DNA of 10,657 nt. Source: Sodalis-like endosymbiont of Proechinophthirus fluctus. GTDB taxonomy: Bacteria > Pseudomonadota > Gammaproteobacteria > Enterobacterales > Enterobacteriaceae. The stretch is from the NCBI RefSeq assembly GCF_001602625.1, contig NZ_LECR01000046.1, forward strand, positions 26,361 through 37,017. Reading direction: 5' to 3'. Numbering within the stretch: position 1 is the first letter of the stretch; every line of letters starts with the position of its first letter. The translations under genes were made by a program, and so were the position numbers. The notes under the pieces were generated by a model. The model saw only the letters and a program-made list of their open reading frames with translations. It had not been told where the DNA came from and searched no databases. Below, piece after piece: positions 7,337 through 10,657 of this stretch.

Positions 7337-8551
7337 ATGGCAAAAGTATCGTTGGATACGATAAGATTAAGTTTCTGTTGGTGGAAGGGATAGAGGGACA
7401 ACACCCTTCTGCGCTGGAAAATTTGCAACGCGCCGGTTACACCAATATTGAGTATAATAAAGGTGCATTGGACACCGAAATACTGAAAAACACGATCTGA
7501 GACGCTCACTTTATAGGTATTCGTTCCCGAATACATCTAACGGAAGACATTTTCTCTGTGGCGGAGAGAACTGGTGGTAGGGTAGGGTGTTTTTGTATTG
7601 GCATTAATCAAGTGGATCTTACTGGCCATGATGAAGCGTGGCGTCTCGGTCTTCAATGTGCCTTTCTCTAACACGTGTTCTGTGGCCGAAATGGTATTGG
7701 GTGATATGTTGCTCGTGATGCGCGGCATCCCGAAGGCTAACCACCAGGGTACACAGCGATCAATGGAACAATCAGGCTCAGAGTAGATACGAAGCGCACG
7801 GTAAAAATGGGGATTGTCAGCTATGGCTATATTGGTACCCAACTAAATATTCTTGCATAAATCCTGGAAATGCAAGTCTTCTTCCACTATATCGAGAGCA
7901 AGCTAACGCTGGGTCATGCCCACCGCGTCGCTAATCCCTGGCTGAGCTGCCAGGGATGAGCGACGCGGTGGGTCGCATGTGCTGGATACGCTATTGACGC
8001 ACAATATGATGGGGAAAACCAAGCGCGGTACGGTGGTGGATATTCCGGCGTTATGCGAGACGATAGCCAGAAAGCATCTGGCCGGTGCGGCGATCGACGT
8101 TTTACTGCAGGGGCAGGCGACCAATAGCTATCCGATCACGTCTCTGCTGTGTGAATTCAATAATGTGATCATGACGCCGCATATCGGCAGGTCAACTCAA
8201 GAATCCCAGGAGGATATCGGTATAGAAGTGGCTGGCAAGTTGGTGAAGTGTTCCGATAACAGTTTCGCTTTGTCGGCGGTCAGTTTCCACAAGGTTTCGC
8301 TTCCGGAGCACGGCCAGTATGCGTGAGAGTTTACTGCATATCCATGAAAATCATCCCAACCTGTTGATTCGAATCAACCAGATTTTCTCTGAGCAGGGAA
8401 TTAACATCACCGCGCAATATCTGCAGACTGCAGACGACTCTGGAAATCGGTTATGTGGTCCATCGATGTGAAAACGACGGCGGAAGATACCACGCTGCAA
8501 CTGATGAAAGCGATGCCGGGCACCATAACGCGCGCCCGCTTGCTCTACTGA
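7337..8551 (+). pseudogene. serA: D-3-phosphoglycerate dehydrogenase SerA, frameshifted with internal deletion
   Basis: SerA oxidises 3-phosphoglycerate to 3-phosphohydroxypyruvate, the committed step of serine synthesis. From ATG 7337 (MAKVSLD) the frame shifts near 7360 to KIKFLLVEG and AGYTNIEYNKGALD. It then meets TGA at 7498-7500, where E. coli has Arg, and continues DAHFIGIRSRIHLTEDI and CFCIGINQVDL. After a further shift it reads MMKRGVSVFNVPFSNTCSVAE, and later GIVSYGYIGTQLNIL (the nucleotide-binding loop, imperfect) and SKLTLG. A deletion then removes the segment between NMMG and RGTVVD (about 16 residues). Next come RGTVVDIPALCETIARKHLA and GAAIDVLLQG, with the catalytic-histidine motif as MTPHIGRSTQ. 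TGA at 8324-8326 is followed in another frame by the ACT domain (HIHENHPNLL, AQYLQT) and the conserved RARLLY terminus with TGA at 8549-8551. No active enzyme can be made. Confidence 0.95.
7919..7972. repeat. Near-perfect palindrome: 24-base arms, 6-base loop, inside serA
   Basis: The left arm 7919-7942 is the reverse complement of the right arm 7949-7972 at 23 of 24 positions; the exception is A7933. The loop is TGAGCT. The right arm overlaps sequence that still reads like SerA (MSDAV, then HVL, NMMG). The span between GNA and MSD of the family is conserved to within about two bases. The palindrome therefore seems to have arisen by converting existing sequence rather than by insertion. Confidence 0.95.
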
Positions 8552-8572
8552 TGGCTTAAAAGGAATGCAAGG

Positions 8573-8604
8573 CGCGCGCCGGCGACTCGCCCCGCCGGCG
8601 CGCG
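8573..8604. terminator. Strong 12-bp GC hairpin between convergent serA and fau
   Basis: CGCGCGCCGGCG (8573-8584) pairs perfectly with CGCCGGCGCGCG (8593-8604) around an 8-base loop. It lies 21 bases after the serA stop and 4 bases after the fau stop on the other strand, so it can serve both. Poly-T is poor on both sides; on the minus strand TTGCATTCCTTTT follows, the better of the two. It is probably a bidirectional terminator. Confidence 0.6.
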
Positions 8605-8608
8605 TAAG

Positions 8609-9244
8609 CTAAGTCCGGCGCATGCTTCTGTGGCCTCTCTTCTCCCCAGCGTCATGCCAGCGCCAGTGGCGGGAAGGGGTGATAATTTCCAGAAGCCCAA
8701 TATCCCACTCTTCCACCGGCAGCGGATCTGACATATGTTGACAATCGTGTGCTAGCCCGATAGGGTAAAAGCCTCCCTGTGGCCGCCAGTACTGCAGCGT
8801 GCGGTCATAGAAACCGCCACCCATACCGAGGCGCTGACCCTGCGTATCGAAAGCTACCAGCGGTGTAAACAGAACATCCAGTCCAGCCAGCGGCAATAGC
8901 GTAGTGACATCCAGTCGTGGCTGACGGATGCGCAACCGGTTCAACACCAGTGGCGTAGCAGCGGTATAGTGCATGAACAGCAAGTGACCAGGGGTGAAAG
9001 GATGTAGCACCGGCAAATAAACCTGCTTGCCGGCGGACCATAAGGCATCGATTAGCGGACGGGTATCCAGCTCGCCATCGAACGAAAGGAAAGCAGCCAG
9101 GGTGCGGGCGCTATGGATACGCGCATCTTTCATGATGCGGCTGACGACGCGTAGGGCAGCGTCCGTTTGTTCTTGGGGCGACAACGCGCGGCGCCGCAGA
9201 CGGGCATGATTACGCAGCGACTGCTGCAACAGTGATTTCTCCAT
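8609..9244 (-). CDS. fau: 5-formyltetrahydrofolate cyclo-ligase
   Basis: The enzyme (FAU, YgfA) converts 5-formyltetrahydrofolate to 5,10-methenyltetrahydrofolate with ATP, rescuing a dead-end folate in one-carbon metabolism. The start ATG 9244 gives 211 residues. The frame runs back to 9319, but that part overlaps the 6S RNA gene. Landmarks are RLRRRALSPQEQ (15-26), FLSFDGELDTRPL (52-64), YLPVLHPF (76-83), TPLVAFD (127-133), the nucleotide-binding GMGGGFYDRTL (140-150) and LPVEEWDI (175-182). E. coli proteins end near TPSKVWEW; here about 15 basic residues follow TPSRHWRW, suggesting loss of the ancestral stop and readthrough to the next one. No Shine-Dalgarno precedes the start; the minus strand reads CCTCCTCA there, the complement of a good site. 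The order ssrS-fau is that of E. coli, where the two are co-transcribed. Confidence 0.93.
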   Translation of the reverse strand: MEKSLLQQSLRNHARLRRRALSPQEQTDAALRVVSRIMKDARIHSARTLAAFLSFDGELDTRPLIDALWSAGKQVYLPVLHPFTPGHLLFMHYTAATPLVLNRLRIRQPRLDVTTLLPLAGLDVLFTPLVAFDTQGQRLGMGGGFYDRTLQYWRPQGGFYPIGLAHDCQHMSDPLPVEEWDIGLLEIITPSRHWRWHDAGEKRGHRSMRRT

Positions 9245-9276
9245 TGAGGAGGTCGTAAGAAAAGGTGCCCAATTAA

Positions 9277-9446
9277 GGGATCTCCAAGATGTCGTCGCAG
9301 GCCGTAACTCTTGAACCAAGGGTTCAAGGCGTCTCCGTCTCGGACGAGCTGAGCGTGAGCACCGATCAGGAACTACTACATTCTTGTAGTATGAAATATC
9401 GGCTCAGGGGACGACTAACCCGCTAGCGAACATACCTCAGAGAAAT
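9277..9446 (-). ncRNA. ssrS: 6S RNA
   Basis: 6S RNA mimics an open promoter, binds sigma-70 RNA polymerase and dampens transcription in stationary phase. On the minus strand the sequence starts ATTTCTCTGAGG and contains the conserved block TCCCCTGAGCCGATATTTC (about 9407-9389). It continues through ATACTACAAGAATGTAGTA, GTCCGAGA and the hairpin formed by CTTGAACC and GGTTCAAG (9328-9310), and ends CTTGGAGATCCC. The terminal stem still pairs, with CTCTGAG against CTTGGAG including G-U pairs. At about 170 bases it is shorter than the 183-base E. coli RNA. The shortage lies after GTCCGAGA, where a block containing CTTAAAACTGCG in E. coli is reduced. There is also a two-base insertion (GT) in the 5' closing stem. 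Its place between zapA and fau is conserved. Ends are set by alignment from memory. Confidence 0.93.
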
Positions 9447-9485
9447 TCGGTTTTCAACTCGTGGTATTGATATCAGCCCTACATC

Positions 9486-9516
9486 GCATATGTCGTTATT
9501 GCATATGTCGTTATTG
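9486..9516. repeat. 15-base tandem duplication directly after the zapA stop
   Basis: GCATATGTCGTTATT occurs at 9486-9500 and 9501-9515, followed by the G of a third start. The duplication abuts the zapA stop codon (9519-9517, minus strand). It spans positions about -40 to -70 relative to the 6S RNA 5' end, where upstream promoter sequences of ssrS should be. I could not find convincing ssrS -10 and -35 hexamers between it and the RNA. Confidence 0.92.
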
Positions 9517-9843
9517 TTAGAACTTGTTTCCTGGTCGTTCCGTTATGTATCCCTGTCCGGCCAGCGCCTGCTCAATCGTTTGCTGCAGTAAACGAATGCG
9601 CCGTTCCATGTTGGCTGCATAATCCCGGGTTTTCAATCTTTCCTGTGCCAACTCGTGACAGACGTTCAGGGCAGCGATGAAAACAAGTTGTTCCGTATTG
9701 GTGACTCTAGTTCGAACTTTTAGATCTTGCAGCCGCTGATTAAGATCAGATGCTGCCTGGTCCAACGCTTCCTGTTGCTCCGCTGGGCAATTGACTCGTA
9801 ATGTACGGCCAAAAATTTGAATATCTACCGGTTGTGCGGACAT
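9517..9843 (-). CDS. zapA: Cell division protein ZapA
   Basis: ZapA binds FtsZ and bundles its filaments at mid-cell, helping assemble the Z ring together with ZapB. The 108-residue product (E. coli 109) begins [20 protein letters not shown] and carries the compact N-terminal FtsZ-binding domain to about residue 45. It then has [18 protein letters not shown] and a C-terminal coiled coil (about 60-100: [20 protein letters not shown] and [11 protein letters not shown]). The start ATG 9843 is supported by AGGAAGG at 9854-9848 on the minus strand, a good Shine-Dalgarno. It is intact and upstream of ssrS and fau on the same strand, as in E. coli. ygfB diverges from it. Confidence 0.96.
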   Translation of the reverse strand: MSAQPVDIQIFGRTLRVNCPAEQQEALDQAASDLNQRLQDLKVRTRVTNTEQLVFIAALNVCHELAQERLKTRDYAANMERRIRLLQQTIEQALAGQGYITERPGNKF

Positions 9844-10026
9844 ACTACCTTCCTGCCTTTGTTACCGCGCCAACCTCCGCCACTGCCGCGTATAATACTG
9901 GCAAGGCGAGAAAGGACACATCAATATAATCTATCTGAAACAGAAGTTACAAGCCCTTTCTAGCATAGCGACGGATCTTGATGGTAGCATAGCACGAACT
10001 TATCTCACCAACATTGATGAAAGCGT
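9844..10026. promoter_or_regulatory. Divergent zapA-ygfB spacer
   Basis: The 183-base spacer contains the zapA ribosome binding site and an AT-rich symmetric element: TATAAT on the plus strand at 9891-9896 and TATTAT on the minus strand at 9897-9892. Either could be a -10, the minus-strand one for zapA about 49 bases from its start. No matching -35 is clear for either. A short direct repeat TAGCATAGC lies at 9961-9969 (preceded by TTC) and about 9984-9992. Confidence 0.3.
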
Positions 10027-10625
10027 ATGTCTAGACAAAATACATTTCCCAATTACGAGAATTTAAACTGACTTTTAGCAGCGCAGGCGGTGGTATTAAC
10101 CGCCGCGGAGATGCATGGGTTGCTGATCGAGATAGTGTGTGGCAGTAACAATAACAACAGTTGGCAGGTGTCAGTACATGATTGATCAACGACGGGTTAG
10201 CGTTCAGTTAAACGCTCGCAGGGACGCTGCACGACCTGCACCAGGCTACCATCAGAAGTTGGCGGATGCATCATTCCAATTTCAGCTATTGTTGCCAGCG
10301 GGAGACGACGAGGGAATGCGCTATTCGCGCGAGCAGATGCCATGGCCGGCTGGGTAAACCATTTTCTGCTCAGTCTGGGGTGTTCAGCCGCAGTTGGACA
10401 GGGTACAGGGCGATGTGTGTGAGATGATAGACGATTTGCGCAACATCAGTTTGCGCAATATCGGTCAGTTGGGGTATGACGAGGATGAAGATCGCGAGGC
10501 GTTGTAACAATCTCTGGAGGAAGTGATTGAACATGTCCGTATGGCCGCTATCCTTATGCCATAAGGATTTTACCCGTCGGAATGACGACGCAGCGCCAAA
10601 GCTTCCCGGTTTAGTATTACATTAA
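10027..10625 (+). pseudogene. ygfB: YgfB (UPF0149 family), nonsense and frameshift mutations
   Basis: YgfB is a small cytoplasmic alpha-helical protein of the UPF0149 family, normally just upstream of pepP. From ATG 10027 the frame reads SRQNTFPNYENLN and meets TGA at codon 15 (10069-10071). It continues LTAAEMHGLLIEIVCGSNN and SWQVSVHD, matching the E. coli LTPAEMHGLISGMICGGND region. After frameshifts come FQFQLLLPAGDDEGM (about 10279-10320), [16 protein letters not shown] (about 10333-10380), [11 protein letters not shown] and [13 protein letters not shown]. An in-frame TAA follows (10505-10507), then SLEEVIEHVRMAAIL. A last shift gives CHKDFTRRNDDAAPKLPG and VLH with TAA at 10623-10625, equivalent to the E. 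coli ending in PTLH. A duplication around ISLRNI is also visible ([14 protein letters not shown]). That final CAT TAA is the first unit of a CATTAA array. Confidence 0.9.
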
Positions 10626-10657
10626 CATTAACATTAACATTAACATTAACATTAACA
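10619..10657. repeat. CATTAA hexanucleotide tandem array, runs off the window
   Basis: Six exact CATTAA units occupy 10620-10655 and a seventh begins (CA) at the window edge; one matching A precedes them at 10619. The first unit is the final His codon and TAA stop of the ygfB pseudogene. The unit differs from the CCTTAA array after yggE by one base. True copy number is unknown because the sequence ends here. Confidence 0.95.

Noticed and set aside
7537..7842. Minus-strand open frame of 101 codons across serA
   Set aside because: It overlaps ordered SerA fragments on the plus strand and has no recognisable motif.
7919..7972. Intrinsic terminator or mobile-element terminal repeat
   Set aside because: It lies inside coding homology, has no T tract and no target-site duplication; length conservation in the region argues against insertion.
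9245..9319. Upstream extension of the fau frame starting MVQELRP
   Set aside because: Most of it overlaps the 3' part of the 6S RNA gene on the same strand and does not resemble the enzyme.

Overview
The window is a stretch of enterobacterial chromosome with the gene order known from E. coli: pgk, fbaA, mscS, argO, yggE, argP (opposite strand), rpiA, serA, fau/ygfA (opposite strand), ssrS (6S RNA), zapA, ygfB. Protein similarity to E. coli is high in the intact genes. About half of the loci are wrecked by frameshifts, nonsense codons and deletions. This combination of a conserved backbone, moderate GC and massive point-mutation decay without visible insertion sequences suggests a recently host-restricted gammaproteobacterial symbiont, most like the Sodalis group. 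The genus is an inference from memory of such genomes; no search was run.

Layout. 1-1068 is pgk (5' end outside the window) and 1181-2257 is fbaA, both intact. 2625-~3600 is a mscS pseudogene, followed by about 460 bases with no recognisable gene. 4061-4672 is an argO pseudogene and 4874-5597 a yggE pseudogene whose stop codon opens a CCTTAA tandem repeat. 5650-6307 (minus) is an argP pseudogene with a large internal deletion. 6503-7159 is an intact rpiA. 7337-8551 is a serA pseudogene containing a near-perfect 24-bp-arm palindrome. 8573-8604 is a strong hairpin between convergent serA and fau. 8609-9244 (minus) is an intact fau, 9277-9446 (minus) is 6S RNA, and 9517-9843 (minus) is an intact zapA with a 15-bp tandem duplication just after its stop. 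10027-10625 is a ygfB pseudogene whose ancestral stop codon opens a CATTAA tandem repeat that runs off the window.

Functional reading. What survives is central metabolism (Pgk, FbaA, RpiA), one-carbon repair (Fau), division (ZapA) and the RNA polymerase regulator 6S RNA. What is lost is osmotic-downshock protection (MscS), arginine export together with its activator (ArgO, ArgP), a periplasmic stress protein (YggE), the first step of serine synthesis (SerA) and YgfB. This fits life in a buffered, amino-acid-supplied host environment.

The most unusual structure is the pair of hexanucleotide arrays. Each starts at the last sense codon plus TAA stop of a decayed gene (CCT TAA in yggE, CAT TAA in ygfB), and a third tandem duplication lies directly after the zapA stop. 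I know of no described mechanism that would anchor repeats to stop codons, so this deserves a genome-wide check.
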